Under the pieces are notes generated by a model that saw nothing but the letters and a program-made list of their open reading frames with translations, was not told where the DNA came from and did not search any database. Below, one piece after another: positions 1 to 12,444 of a stretch of 64,000 bases of DNA (position 1 is the first letter of the stretch; the number at the start of each line of letters is the position of its first letter). This DNA comes from Diadophis punctatus similis. Lineage: Eukaryota; Chordata; Lepidosauria; Squamata; Dipsadidae. Location of the stretch: assembly GCA_023053685.1 (NCBI GenBank), contig JALIGW010000005.1, positions 28,756,501 to 28,820,500 of the forward strand. The letters run 5' to 3'. The position numbers and the translations under genes were made by a program.

Positions 1-24
1 AAATAAATAAATAAATAAATAAAT
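1..24. repeat. (AAAT)n simple repeat, cut by window edge
   Basis: Six AAAT units run into the window edge. Such arrays are the usual 3' tails of squamate SINEs and LINEs, so this may be the tail of an element lying outside the window. Confidence 0.85.
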
Positions 25-455
25 CGGAATGGGACAATTCACTGTAGCCAACTCGCCTCAGTCAACTTGCAATGGTCAACTTGCAATGGTCAACTCACCA
101 TTGACCATTGACTCACACAGCCAATTTGCCGTGTCCAACCCACTGTGGGACAACTCACCATGGCCAACTCTCTACCAGGACAACTTGCTGTGGGACAACT
201 CAACAATTCAATTTAATTATTTAAAACAATTTAAAAAATATTTTAATTTTTGTCATTCCCATTTCATTTTATCCCTCCTTTGGCATCCTTTAATGATTAT
301 ATTCCACTATTTCTTCAATATTAGTGTAACTCTTGTCCCGCACCAAGTTGACCATGGTGACTTGTCCGGTGGCGAGTTGGCCACAGTGAGTTAGCGCAAG
401 AAGTTGGCTGTGGCGAGTTGGCCACAGCAAGTTGGCCGCGGTGAGTTGTCATGGA
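25..455. mobile_element. Palindromic repeat with degenerate tandem arms (candidate non-autonomous DNA transposon)
   Basis: The left arm (about 35-205) repeats a degenerate 16-20 bp motif of the form CCAACTCGCCATGG or GTCAACTTGC. The right arm (about 341-450) repeats the inverse, GGCGAGTTGGCCACAG. An AT-rich core of about 130 bp separates them. Inverted arms built from repeated short motifs resemble non-autonomous DNA transposons with subterminal transposase-binding repeats. I could not fix the exact ends or a target duplication, and I do not recognise the family. Confidence 0.55.
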
Positions 456-456
456 C

Positions 457-591
457 CAGGGGTGTCAAACTTGCTTCATCACAGTGGTGTCAAGTTGATG
501 TATCGGGACTTTTTCCCCCTTTGCTAAAATGGGCATGGGCGTGGCCAGCACATGGTGCATCGGCCCGTGGACCGCAAGTTTGACAGCCCTG
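457..591. mobile_element. hAT-like MITE, 135 bp, CAGGGGTGTCAAACT termini
   Basis: The element begins CAGGGGTGTCAAACTTG and ends with the inverse CAAGTTTGACAGCCCTG. It is flanked by imperfect 8-bp duplications, TCATGGAC (449-456) and TCATAGAC (592-599). An 8-bp duplication with CAG...CTG ends is typical of hAT-superfamily non-autonomous elements. It is the same family as 58302-58436, which has the same length, and shares its ends with the longer 24741-25085. It has no coding capacity. Confidence 0.85.
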
Positions 592-1189
592 TCATAGACC
601 CTCTGAGATATGCCTAGAATTACAAAAAAACGTCATTCTGGGCTTTATTTAGTGTTGCTTCCCAATGAGCATTGCTCTTAGAGATTGGTTATCACATGAC
701 TTTCTTGGATTGGAGTGCTTAGGTTGATTACATTCCAGTTCCTCCATGGTAGCAACACCATGCCAGGCTGAACATGCTTCCCAGTTTTCCCTTTTTCCTC
801 CTACCTGTGAGTCTTATTAACTACCGATCCCTTGAGAGTGTGTGATTTTAATCAGTGATTTGTTCATCCCCTGACTTTTGTTTTATTGATTTGGAAGCTC
901 TTTAGAGCTGTATCATTACTGCCAGCATTTTTCTCTCCACAGGGGAGAAAAACAGTAGTTTGTTAATTGTGTGCTATACACTATTTGAAGTTAATGGTGT
1001 GTTTTAGAGCTAGGTAAGAGAAATGACATATTCATGCAAGGCTGACATAAATAGTTGGGAAATATAATTATTGTGGAGATGGGATATATATATAGGCAAC
1101 AGAGGATGCTTTCTGCTGCTCTACAACATCATTGAAAATATTACTGCTCTGTTTTGGCTCGGTCACAAAACGTAATGGCCAATTCTGTA
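592..1189. other. Unique AT-rich DNA, no feature recognised
   Basis: I see no coding frame, repeat or RNA gene here. Confidence 0.5.
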
Positions 1190-1190
1190 C

Positions 1191-1350
1191 AGGTAGTCCT
1201 CAACTTATGACCACCATTGGGACAGGAATCTTGGTCGTTCAGAAAAGTGGTAGTTAAGCGAGATATCACATGATTGTTTCATTCAACGACCATAATCCTG
1301 GCACTCCCTCCAATCTTGGTGCCATACCAAAAAACCTTGGATAGCACTTA
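1191..1350. mobile_element. TA-class palindromic element fragment (CAGGTAGTCCTCAACTTA end)
   Basis: It starts CAGGTAGTCCTCAACTTATG, the terminus shared by at least eight other copies in this window (for example 34568-34957), then diverges. The recurring GTTAAG and TGACC words belong to a pogo/Tigger-like TA-inserting palindromic family. Only one end is clear. Confidence 0.55.
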
Positions 1351-3301
1351 CAAAATCTGCATGTTGACAAATTTTCCTTCTGACAGTTACAAATGCTGCA
1401 CTGCTTGGATTTGCACCTGATTATGAGCTATCAAGTCAGTGTAAATTCTTAGTTTGATCTGTTCTCAATCTGCCCCTTCAGATCTACAAACAGTGTATTC
1501 ATCACTAATGCAATTGAGTCAATTCACCTTGCTGTTGGGTCTTCCTTTTCTCTTTTCTTCCACCTTTCCCAGTATTATAGATTTCTCTAGAGAGCTAGGG
1601 ATTGACATCATGTGTTCAAAATATGATAATTTGAGCCTGGTCAGTTATGGCACAAGTGGGTTGCTTTGTTTTATGATCCATTTGTTTGATATATATTTTT
1701 TTTGGCTCTGCACTGTTCTTAGGAGTCTCCTTCACGAGTATTATGATCCTAATATAATTTGACATACATGTGTCATATACTATGGTGCCTGTTTTTAATA
1801 TGCTAATATGCTATAAACTTTCATTAAAATAAACACATCGTTCTTTGGACTGTGATGGAAATCGTCAGGCATGAAAAACCATGGCCACACATTAAGTGAT
1901 TGCTTAAAGCCCATGCATAGGAATCTTGTCCGCTAATGGTCAGCACCTGGTTAGAGTTAGATAAGGGTCAAGAGAGGTTCTATTTGTTTGGGGCTACGTA
2001 ACAACGTTCACACATATACACATATAATTTCTTTCAAAAGAAACAAAAAACAACAACAACCCTGTAGGCCTAAGGAATTTTATAGTCTAGCTGTGATTTT
2101 CTTATTCGTTTGTTTGAAATACAGGAATCAATGAGATTTATAAAAGAAGTTTTCACTATATGTAATGGAAGATAGGAAAGACCTTGGGAGACAGGGTGAA
2201 AAGATGCTATCTAGGGAACAGTCAGATGAGAGACATTGTAGCCCATTATGCAGCTGCATAATGGGTGAAACAAGGGCTCAGAAAGCATCCTCCTAAATTC
2301 TTGACCTGTAAAGGTGAAGGATGCAGAATATTACTTTCAGACTTGTGAAATTCTGTTAATGTAGCTTTACATTAAATTAGAATTATCTTATCTGGCTGTG
2401 TTTTCTGTCTGGTCTACCTGGTAAGGCTGACACTCTATTTGTCCAGCTCTACCTGTTGGATTTGTTATAGGAGAAATCTAAAACATACAAAAGTTCTACT
2501 GTTTTCAATAAAGTACATGTGGGATTGGGGAAATATATCAGAAGCATATATTTTTCACGATATATCATGAGATAATTAAGAGATAGGGCTCCTGCTTTAT
2601 TGACATGAAATTTGTCTTGCTTCCAGGAAATCATAATTTTATAAATTTAGGGATGAATATCTAAATTTTATTAGCACATACAAAGCTAAATGATGATGAG
2701 GAATGTGCAGTGCAATTGTAAATACATCTTCATTTAGAAGTATGTTCAACTGGGATCAGTGAAACTTTGTTCTAGAAAAATGTATGCAAGATTTTAGCGA
2801 TAGATATTTATGATTTTATTTATGCACCTTATGTTTCAGGGCCCCTGAAAATTATGTGCCTGGGTTTGTGGCACTAGAATAATGATACACATTTCTGTTG
2901 ATGGTTATTTCATGATTCATGGCTTTTATGTCTTTCTATTTCATATTATGCATTTTGCTTTTATCTATTTTATGGTCAGCCATCCAGAATCTCATATTTG
3001 AGATGGGCAGAAATAATAAACACATAAATTATAATAAGATGGGAAATGGATCAGAGTTCAGCAACAGAGCACTTGCCCTTTAAGGCAGATATTCACAAGT
3101 GCACACTTGGATAGTTTTTTTTGGAAACTCGGATAATGGAAGTAATGGAAAAGTTCACTTCCTGCTCTCTTGAGAACAGTTGCCTATTAAAACAGTGCAA
3201 AGCCTTTAAAAAAGGGTGCTGTAAATAATATGTTGGTGCAAGCAAACACAGATTTAAAGCAGCTGTGTGTTTTGGAAGGTTAGCTGGATTATCTTCTAGG
3301 C
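1351..3301. other. Unique AT-rich DNA, no gene recognised
   Basis: Open frames here reach only about 100 codons, with no recognisable motifs. No tRNA, rRNA or clear repeat was seen. Confidence 0.5.
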
Positions 3302-3837
3302 CAGTGATGGTGAACCTTTTTCTTCTTGCGTGTCAAAAATGGCAGTGCGCGTGCGTGCCGGCACACAACCCCCCCACGTGCGCCATACTGCGCTTGCGTG
3401 CATCCCAATGCATGCGCCCCCCCCCCGTTGGCCCGTTTTTCACCCTCAGGCTTCCCTGAAGCCTCCGGAGTGCGAAAAACGGCCCAATGGGCAAACTGGA
3501 AGTTTTAAAAAACGGACTTCCGGTTTGCCTGTTGGGCCATTTTTTGGACTCCAGAGGCTTCAGGAAGCTTCCCTGAAGCCTTTGGAGTGCAAAAAATGGT
3601 TCAACGGGCAAACCGGAAGTCTGTTTTTCAAAACTTCCAGTTTGCCCATTGGGCCATTTTTCACAGAGGGCGAAAACTTCCGGTTTGCCCATTGGGCCAT
3701 TTTTCGCAGAGGGCGAAAACGGCCTTCCCCAAGCTGAAAATCAGCTGGCCAGTGCGCGCATGCGCACATATCGCATGCCCTCAGATATGGCTCTGCATGC
3801 CACCTGTGGCACACGTGCCATAGGTTCGCCATCATGG
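3302..3837. mobile_element. hAT-like MITE, 536 bp, CAGTGATGG...CCATCA termini
   Basis: The left end is CAGTGATGGTGAACC and the right end GGTTCGCCATCATGG. Imperfect 8-bp duplications flank it: TTCTAGGC (3294-3301) and TTATAGGC (3838-3845). The interior (3475-3720) holds several direct and inverted copies of a roughly 25-bp unit around GGTTTGCCCATTGGGCC. These make spurious overlapping open frames on both strands. Same terminal family as 38070-38450 and 57827-58187. Confidence 0.85.
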
Positions 3838-4484
3838 TTATAGGCTTTCCATCAGCTGCCTATCAGAGCAAAAGATTCTTTGGCCATTGGCGTTATTGGT
3901 CTGGAATGATCGTAACTCAACATTTCTGGAAGGTTACAAGTTGACCACTTCTGGAACAGTAAGTCTTGATTTGGATGGATCAATAATCAATCTGTAGAAA
4001 GCTGTATCCTTTGTCCCTAAATGATAAGTGTGAACGATATATAGGTACACAATAAATGGATAAATAATTGTAAGTCTTAAAAAAAGAAATAGTGTGGCCA
4101 AGTCAAAAATAAGAGACTGTGCTCTTGACTTTCCCTGGTACAGAAAGAAAAAGAAGAGGAGGTCAAATTATACTTTTAGAGCAACCAGCAAGGAGGGAAT
4201 CAGTACTTCCTTCTCCTGGGAGTGCTGTAAAGTTGGTGAGTTAGAATTTTTGTGGGTTGAAGATGCAAAAACTGCTCAATCTGATTTTGTGTGGAGAATG
4301 TTTATGAGTTCTCCCTTATCATGATACATCAGAGACATATAAAATAGAAGCAGTCAATAAAAGACTGAGAAATTCTGGCAGCCTCTGGGCAAATCTCTCT
4401 CTCCCATCAACAAAACAGGTATTATGGAGAGAATACTTGTGGGAAGTGAACTGTCCTAGTATCTGACTTGATATTAATATAGGA
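3838..4484. other. Unique DNA, no feature recognised
   Basis: Short frames only. Nothing matches a repeat family I know. Confidence 0.45.
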
Positions 4485-5122
4485 CAGGGGCGGGTTCCTA
4501 ATTTTTTTCTACCACTCTGTGGGCATGGCTTATTTTGTGGGTGTGGCTTGCCAGCCAGGTGACCGGGTGGATGTGGGCCTTGGGAGCTTGGCAGCGGCTG
4601 GAGAAGTGGGGGGCATTGCCCACCCACAACGCAGCCCCCCGCAGTGGGAGCAGCAAGACCGTGGCAGTGGTTCTTCGAGGAGGCTCCGTCCAGCCTGAAT
4701 GCTTCTCCCCATTCGATGATCCTAGGCTCCCGCCGCCCGTTCCCCCTCCCCTCAACAGCTCGAGAAGCCTCGAACGTGCGAAAATGCCTAGGATCATCAC
4801 CGCGCGTTCGTGGCTTCTCGGACTGCTGAAGGGAGGGGAATGGAGATAGCTCCTGCTGCCCGTTCTTTCAGTGTCTCATGCGCTCCCTCAGCCATCCTCC
4901 CCTGCTTGGACTCACTGTGGGGTAGGAAGGCAGTGCATGCGCAGTGCCAGAAGCTCGGCTTCTGGGCATGTGCAGAATAAATTTTTTAAAAAAAAATTTA
5001 AATTTTTTTTTAAAAATGGCGGTGCCCAGGCACCGGCAACAGACCGCACCGGTACTGTGACACCACCAGTGGGCCGCTACCGGTGCTATAGAGTGGACCG
5101 CACTGGTAGGAACCCACCACTG
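4485..5122. mobile_element. Non-autonomous DNA transposon, 638 bp, exact 8-bp TSD
   Basis: The left end CAGGGGCGGGTTCCTA mirrors the right end TAGGAACCCACCACTG. Perfect 8-bp duplications ATATAGGA lie at 4477-4484 and 5123-5130. CTACCGGTG-type words recur near the right end. Related ends occur at 40549-40843, 55485-55761 and 62424-62610, so this is a dispersed hAT-like family. The interior is GC-rich with no transposase. Confidence 0.88.
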
Positions 5123-5165
5123 ATATAGGAGTAACTTAAATATATGAACAATCTTTTTTCCTTGT

Positions 5166-5300
5166 AAAGGTAAATGTTTCCCCTGTCCAGTTGTGTCTAA
5201 CTCTAGGGAGCAGAGCTTATCTCCATTTCTTAGCTGACGGAGTCAGCGTTGACTGAAGATTTTTCCATGGTCATGTGGCCAGCATGACTATAAGCCAAGA
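5166..5300 (-). mobile_element. 3' part of an antisense tRNA-derived SINE
   Basis: The sequence AAAGGTAAATGTTTCCCCTG followed by GGTCATGTGGCCAGCATGACT is a phrase I know from the body of a tRNA-derived SINE common in squamate genomes, here read in reverse. The tRNA head is missing. Family assignment rests on memory, not a search. Confidence 0.5.
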
Positions 5301-5717
5301 TAGAACTCACAATCTCTCTCTAGCCTGATTCTACAAAAAATTAGCTCTCTTCCACAGTGTAAAGCAAGGGTTCCCAAACTTTTTCTTTCATTATCTCAAA
5401 CCATTTATCAGAAAGTACGGTACTTTTTACCTAATGTAGATAAAATACTTTCAGTCAGTTCAAATGTCCCTGTTTTGACTGGTAATGGGTTCATGAGTCA
5501 TTACCCAAAGAAAAACCACTTTTACCCAATTTTGGGTAATTTATCCAGATGGGAAGCACTGGCATTAAGGAGTAATTATTATAATATTATGTCCAACAAG
5601 TATACTAATTCAGGATTGGTTACAGGGCTTATTCAGTACCATGCCTGTTCAGCCTAGCTAACAAAATTTCAGCATCATGGCAAGGCCCATCTGAACTGAT
5701 ATTTCAAAGCCCTAACC
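5301..5717. other. Unique DNA with a possible hAT end
   Basis: An AAGGGTTCCCAAACTTTTT stretch at about 5366 resembles one end of a hAT element, but I find no partner end. No gene seen. Confidence 0.35.
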
Positions 5718-6244
5718 CAGGGGTCTGCAACCTTAATCACTCAAAGGGCCATTTGGACCTGTTTCCCACAGAAAAGAAAAAACCTGGGTGGGCGTGGCCA
5801 ACTCGATGTCACTCACTCCACCCAGTCACATGACCCCCCTAGCCACACCTACCCAGCCGGTCATTAGAGCATACAACTGGTTGTTAAAAAACACCGGGAG
5901 CCACAAAACCCTTTGACACCCCCATCTCCCTCCCTCCCTCTCTCCCTCCCTCTCTCTCTCTTCCTCTCCCTCCCTCTCTCCCTTCTCTCTCTGTATCTCT
6001 CTCTGTCTCTCTCCCCACCTCTCTCTCCCCCCTCTCTGTATCTTTGTGTGTATATCTCTCTCTCCCACTCTCTCTCTCTCTCATCCCCCGCCGTTGCCCT
6101 CACCTTCTCAGGCTAGGCAAGGAGTGACTGGGAGGGGAGGGCGAGGGGCAGGACCAGTCAGTGATGGGATCACCCGACAGGGAGCCACAGCAGAGGGCCC
6201 AAAGAGCCGCATGCGGCTCTGGAGCCGGACGTTGCAGACCCCTG
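5718..6244. mobile_element. hAT-like MITE, 527 bp, CAGGGGTCTGCAAC termini
   Basis: The left end CAGGGGTCTGCAACCTT pairs with the right end ACGTTGCAGACCCCTG. Flanking 8-mers are CCCTAACC (5710-5717) and CCCCAACC (6245-6252), a 7/8 match. The centre (about 5925-6095) is a CT-rich low-complexity tract of TCTC and CCCT that creates R/E-rich frames on the minus strand. These are not genes. Confidence 0.85.
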
Positions 6245-8195
6245 CCCCAACCCTTTGAAAATTCTTACAGTATGATGGCACAATATGGCATCAATACAGA
6301 TGCATTATGAAATGGCAACTCTTACCATCCCTTACTATCAAGAGGTCAGCTGGCCCTGGTTGGTTGGAGTGCAGTGGAGGGAGAACTATTTGTAAACCTG
6401 TTCCAGAAGGCATCCATAGGTCCTTTAGCAGATCTAGAATCCACCTCTACTCAAATCAAGCAACTTATCAGGACTTGAGAAGCAGCAGTAGGATCTACCT
6501 TTGAAACGTGAGATTTTGGAGGAAGTAGGAATGAAGGTTGTGAAACTTTCAGGTAAAGATTTCCAGACATCTTGAAAGAGCAGCCATCTAAAGATTGTGA
6601 AGCATGCTTCTCTCTCGCTCTGCATGGAACTTATTTCCACCTTAGGGAATCAGTGCTTCAGTAAATGCAGCCCCAGTCTCTATTCTTCTGTAGATACATG
6701 AGCCTAGAAGCTCTTCCTGCTTCATAACAAGGCAGATGCATTATAATTCATTTATAATTGTTTCTTATGTTGATTGCTTGTTAGACTATAGTTTTTCAGA
6801 GTAATTTAGCTGTAAAGTTTATCTCTGCTACTTAAGAGATTCTGAGGGTATATTGTTTATTATACATTGGAACGAACAAGTAGAATTAATTGGCTCATTT
6901 CCAACTGTACGATCAGAACTAACTACATTTTCATTAGGAAATTCTAATTAAGTTCTAGCAAAGTCTCAACATTTTATATTTTAAATTCATGAAGTCTATA
7001 ATCCATTTAAATGACCTTAATTGTAAAGGAAGGACTGAGCAGCAAGAGAACCTTTTCTATTCTCACAACAATCAGTGAAGAAGCTGCAGCACCCTTTACT
7101 TCATTAAACCTACTGGCTTGCTTTAAGGCCAAACAGGGTTTGAAACAGGATTTTAAAACTTTTTGTCCCCATACTGTTTCTGAGTTTCCCTTTTTTTTTG
7201 CCTGAAAGAAATAAAACCAACTGAATATCCCCACTTTCCCCCAGCTGTGAAGAAGTATTCCTCTACCACTGACATCTATTACTGAGTGTCTTGATAGATA
7301 TTAGCTCTAAACTTAAAATAAGGGAGAGGGAAAAACTAACTTAAAATAAGGGAGAGGGGGAAAAAAGAAGAGAAACTTTTGTTTAAAAAATATAAGTTGT
7401 TCTTTTAAGACCAGACCCTCATTGTCTCATTGTCAGTTTTGGAATTCAGGTAAATTCAGTTTTTTCAAAACAAAAAAGTTAATAAGGGAGTAAAATTGTC
7501 CTGTTCTTAGTATCAGATGATAAAAAGGATAAAATAAGCTTCTCCAAATATACAAACCTTCAGAGGGTTTGTATATTTAAATACAAACCAATCTGAAGAC
7601 CCTTGGGGGGAGGACACGATGTTGTCAGAGGGAATCCACAAAGGCTTGAAGAAATGTTATGATTTAAATCTGGAGTTAAATCTTGGGGTTCCGTGCCCAT
7701 GATCTGTAGCCACAAAAGGTATTTAAATGGGGTCCGTGGTGAAGAAAAGATTGAGATCCACTGCTCTAAGCATTAATTATAAATGTGCTTAATAATATGT
7801 TTTTTTCTATAGCAAGCAACTCTTCAGAGATGTGATTTTGGGAGGAATATGTCAGGGAACTAAGTCATAGCCATTAAGAAAAAACTGTCAAGTGTTTTAG
7901 AAGAGTACATTAATGATAGACATTTTCTTCTTTCATTCCAGACAACTAGTTTGCTGGAGTGGTTAAAGCTTGTATAACAGGATGAGAGACAGGTACCTTG
8001 GTCTGTATACCAAACAAATGACCCATTGGGATCCCCATATCAAAACAACTTACCTTATCTGGGGCCAGAACCTGAAAATAACATTTAACACAGCACAGTA
8101 TTTAAACAAAATGGTTCGGTTGAGATCTGCATACGTGGGACTGATTGGGGTAGATTGCAGGGGTGATACCAAAATATTATTTTATCATATTTTAT
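6245..8195. other. Mostly unique DNA with a small local duplication and one hAT end
   Basis: A roughly 30-bp unit ending in AAAATAAGGGAGAGGG is directly duplicated at about 7310-7360. GGGGTCCGTGGTGAAG... near 7728-7766 is the end of a hAT-type element without its partner. No coding exon recognised. Confidence 0.4.
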
Positions 8196-8337
8196 CTATA
8201 TCTTAAAGTATTGTATTTTATTCCATTTCATTTTAGATTGTATTTTATTCCAACTTCATTTTAAATCATATTTTATTCCAATTCCATTTTAAATTGTATT
8301 TTATCAAATTCCATTTTAAATTGTTTTTATCAAATTT
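8196..8337. repeat. About 34-bp tandem repeat, four to five degenerate copies
   Basis: Units of the form ATTGTATTTTATTCCA plus TTTCATTTTA repeat head to tail with substitutions and a shorter last unit. It is AT-rich and noncoding. Confidence 0.75.
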
Positions 8338-8407
8338 TAGTAATAATTGGTTTCTGGAACTTTGCACTTTGATATGGCTCAAGGGCTAATCAATAAAGAC
8401 TCATGTC

Positions 8408-8612
8408 ATGGAGTGGTTAAGGCATCAGGATCGGGCTAAAAACCAGGAAATCGTGAGTTCTAGTCTTGCTTTAGTCACAAAACCAGCTGAGTGATCCTAG
8501 ACCTGTCACACAGGGAGGGGGGCAATGGCAAATCATTTCTGAAATCTTGACAAGAAAACTCATCCAGGCAGTTGCCGGGAATCAAGACTGACTTGAAGGC
8601 ACCTAAAGAAAA
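8408..8612 (+). mobile_element. Sauria SINE (tRNA head, BovB-type tail)
   Basis: GAGTGGTTAAGGCATCAGG is the remains of the tRNA A-box region, and GTGAGTTCTAGTC is B-box-like. The 3' end GACTGACTTGAAGGCAC is the tail shared with BovB LINEs, which mobilise this SINE class in squamates. It ends in an A-rich tail. The copy is diverged, so it is an old insertion. Confidence 0.8.
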
Positions 8613-10011
8613 GAAAAATTCAATTTTTGTGAAAAGGATTGTTCATGCATTGTCCAGGGTGCCAATGAATAAACACATTTTGTAGAATTCAGAATTGTCT
8701 ATGATTTAGGATTCTGGATTTCTAATTGTAGGACCTGCTGCCTTCTAAAAAATAAATGATAGTTTCCAGGGTTGTGTTCTGATAAAATGGTTATAGATTG
8801 TTTGTGAATCCCAGTGACAAGTTTTAGCACACTGTACAGATATTGGACATTCATATGCTGCTTTTCCCCAGGAGGAGCAGAGAAAAAGATAATAAAACAA
8901 TGTATGCCTGAGGTAAATCTGGAGATATAGACTGAATTTCCCAGAAGACATATGACTTCTGAACTTTTACACAGGAAAACTCAGGCAATCTGCCTCTTGC
9001 TATTTCTGAAGCTGTACTCAAACCTCAGTCTGTTTGCTTTTTTCCACAACTTATTGACTCTGAAAAGATAGAGGAAACTTGGCTCTTTCAAATGTTCTGT
9101 TTTCTGAATGTTCAGGGCAATGGAATATTTACCCATTTTCCCCAAACAATGTTCCTTTGAGAGATAAAAATATTGATTTGCTTGTGAGCAAGCATCAAAT
9201 ATTAACTGGAACAATAATGCACTAATGAATGTTATTTTTGCGAAAAGCCATTGCATGTTGCTTGGTTAGCCACAGGGTGGCATGCATTCTACCTATTTGA
9301 GTAGAAACCTTTCTTTTGGGGCTTCCAAGAAAAATGGCTAGATCCCTTCCAAGCTTTTCCTTGCTGAAAAATTAATTAAAGAAAGCTTTAGAAGGACAAT
9401 AATGAGATGTATTTGTACTAAAGGTTCAGGAAAGAGAAGTGAGGGTGGAACAGTTTATTTCCAAATGAACAAAAGGTATAAACAAAAGGTAACATATGCT
9501 ATCTGTATAGTATTTTCTCCACGTTATTTATTATGAGGGATTTGTATAGTCTATCTGTAATTTCATCGGGAAACATATTTTGTGCATATACAAACACACA
9601 TGCACATCAACTACTGTTGTGCATGATATAATGTCACTTACTGCATGCCTAGGCACGTTTATGATGTGCATTTTACCCCCCAATTCTCATTGCATATGCA
9701 ATTCTGCAAAAGTATGCAGCTAAGACTAAAAAAAGTAGAAAAGACATGTAGAGTAGGGCTTCTGGCATTCTTTTAAACCCCTTTACCTATACACTGATAA
9801 TGGAAAGTATCTTATTGTATTCCGTGTAATGAAGTAACATGTTGCCTCTGTGTGTTTCCGTTTAACCTTCGTGTATGTGTGCATATGTGTACACTTGAAA
9901 CACAGGGTAGACATACTTCTGAGTTAATGTCCAATTGCAAAACTCGCCCCAAAGCATCTAGTTCATTCAGTTCAATTTTCTGGCAGTTATTCAAATGACA
10001 CAGAGACTTCT
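8613..10011. other. Unique AT-rich DNA, no gene recognised
   Basis: The reading frames of 60-90 codons show no recognisable domain. No repeat family recognised. Confidence 0.45.
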
Positions 10012-10149
10012 GAATTTCATATGTAATTAATCTTTTCTCATTTCATTGTTCGGGATGCACACACACACACACACACACACACATAGAATTTCATATGTAA
10101 TTAATCTTTTCTCATTTCATTGTTTGGGATACACACACACACACACACA
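10012..10149. repeat. Tandem duplication of a 72-bp unit ending in (AC)n
   Basis: GAATTTCATATGTAATTAAT through CATTGTTCGGGAT followed by (AC)n occurs at 10012-10083 and again at 10085-10149 with two or three changes. It is a recent local duplication that copied both unique flank and microsatellite. Confidence 0.9.
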
Positions 10150-10151
10150 TA

Positions 10152-10155
<4 letters not shown>

Positions 10156-10195
<40 letters not shown>
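10156..10195. repeat. (TG)n microsatellite
   Basis: About 19 TG units lie directly before the palindromic repeat at 10224. Confidence 0.95.
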
Positions 10196-10199
<4 letters not shown>

Positions 10200-10223
10200 T
10201 TTCTGAGGTTTTCGCGGGTGTTT

Positions 10224-10725
<502 letters not shown>

Positions 10726-10790
10726 ATATATATATTGTATATACTGTATATATATATCTATATATCTATATCTATATATTGTATATACTG

Positions 10791-10944
<154 letters not shown>

Positions 10945-11430
10945 GAAATCATTTGCACTAGTGATTGCACTAGGAAAACTAATAGGATACAAGACTTAAA
11001 ATATTCCCTCAAACATTTGGGATGGAATGTTAAAGGAGCTCTTTGGGTCAGTTGCTTCTGTCGTTGCTTTTTTGTGGTAAACTGGGAATTATGAGTTTGT
11101 TTGTTTTTTTGCCCTGGACTTTTGTTAGGTGGGTTATTTAATTTTATTGTTGCATGTACCTTGGAGTTGGCAGGATGCAATCAACATGTAGCCTGTAACC
11201 TAACAATTCTAAAATCCTATTTCACATGCAATAGTGCTAGTGCGAGTATGCCTGAGATAAAACAAGGCTTGGTTGAACTTTTGGTCAAAATTGATTGTCA
11301 TTGTCCTTATAGTAAGCACAGAACTCTGCACGGGGCATAACTAATGAGCGTACACCTTCATTGCTTACTAAACATTGTTTTATGAAGGCTTTAGTTGATA
11401 AATAAGAGGTGAAAATGAGGGGAAATGGCT
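10945..11430. other. Unique DNA, no feature recognised
   Basis: Short frames only, with no repeat recognised. Confidence 0.4.
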
Positions 11431-11600
11431 AAGTGCAATTCACTTAACAACTGGATTATTAACTTATCAACTGTGGTGATTCACTTAACAACTAAGGCAA
11501 GAAAGGTCGTAAAATGGGGCAAAACTCACTTAACAAATGTCTCACTTAAGAGAAATTTTGGCCTCAATTGTGGATGTAAGTTCAGGACTACCTGTATTTG
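11431..11600. mobile_element. TA-class palindromic element, one half
   Basis: CACTTAACAACTGG, GTCGTAAAATGGGGC, CCTCAATTGTGG and the terminal GGACTACCTGTA are shared with the full copies at 28609 and 34568. Only the right half is present. Confidence 0.8.
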
Positions 11601-12338
11601 TTCCTCTATAGCGCTCTTCTACTCACACTGGATTGAATAATGGTGATACATTCTGATTTCAGTGTGTAGTCTATTCCCAGGCTATCATTCTGGCAGTCAA
11701 TATTACTTTGGGAAGCAAAAAGAGAGAGAGAAAAGCTTCATTAAAATTGCCATTTTGCTACATACAAGACCAGTTTGACTAGTTCAATTAGATGGTTTAC
11801 CTGTAGGAAATGGTAATTTCAGTCAGAGACCTGTGACAGCATGAGTAAATCTATCTGGATAGGTTAACCCTTTAAAAATAGATTCTGCCAAATCCCTTCT
11901 TCACCAAGCTCTGGTACCTAAGGGCAGGCTTAATTAAAAGTTACCTCAAAATATATTCCCCACTGTTTTCAGGTATTATGTTTTAAACATCTGATGTTCT
12001 GCCAAAGCAGGATCTCAGCATATATTAAAGTGACAGGTATAAAAGATAACAGGCCTTTTCCATTTCCACCGTTTCTTATGCTTGTAAAGTTTAAAGAAAA
12101 TATGTGTCAGAGTGAGAGTTGCCTAGTTAAACACACGTTATAAATACTACCCACATCATTCTGTGTGACTTCTCTGAAGGTTCTCATGCCACCTTCCCAA
12201 TTTTGCCACTTACAATGCACAGTTTGTACTTGTGATACTAAAAAAAAAAGTGACTACCTTTAATGTTTATGATTGAAAATTGAAAAATCTGTGACTTATA
12301 AGTCATGCTGCTTAAGAGCATAGCTACTGAAATTTCAC

Positions 12339-12344
<6 letters not shown>
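11601..12344. other. Unique DNA, no gene recognised
   Basis: No coding exon or repeat identified. Confidence 0.4.

Positions 12345-12398
<54 letters not shown>
12345..12398. repeat. (TG)n microsatellite
   Basis: About 27 TG units. The C-V repeat frame across it is not a protein. Confidence 0.97.
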
Positions 12399-12401
<3 letters not shown>

Positions 12402-12444
12402 CACCCCCCACTGCCCACCCACCCACACACCTATCCATAAATCA

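Noticed and set aside
3333..3737. Overlapping frames of 119-135 codons on both strands
   Set aside because: They arise from inverted repeats inside the hAT-like element at 3302-3837.
5826..6116. R/E-rich and L/S-rich frames
   Set aside because: They come from the CT-rich core of the element at 5718-6244.
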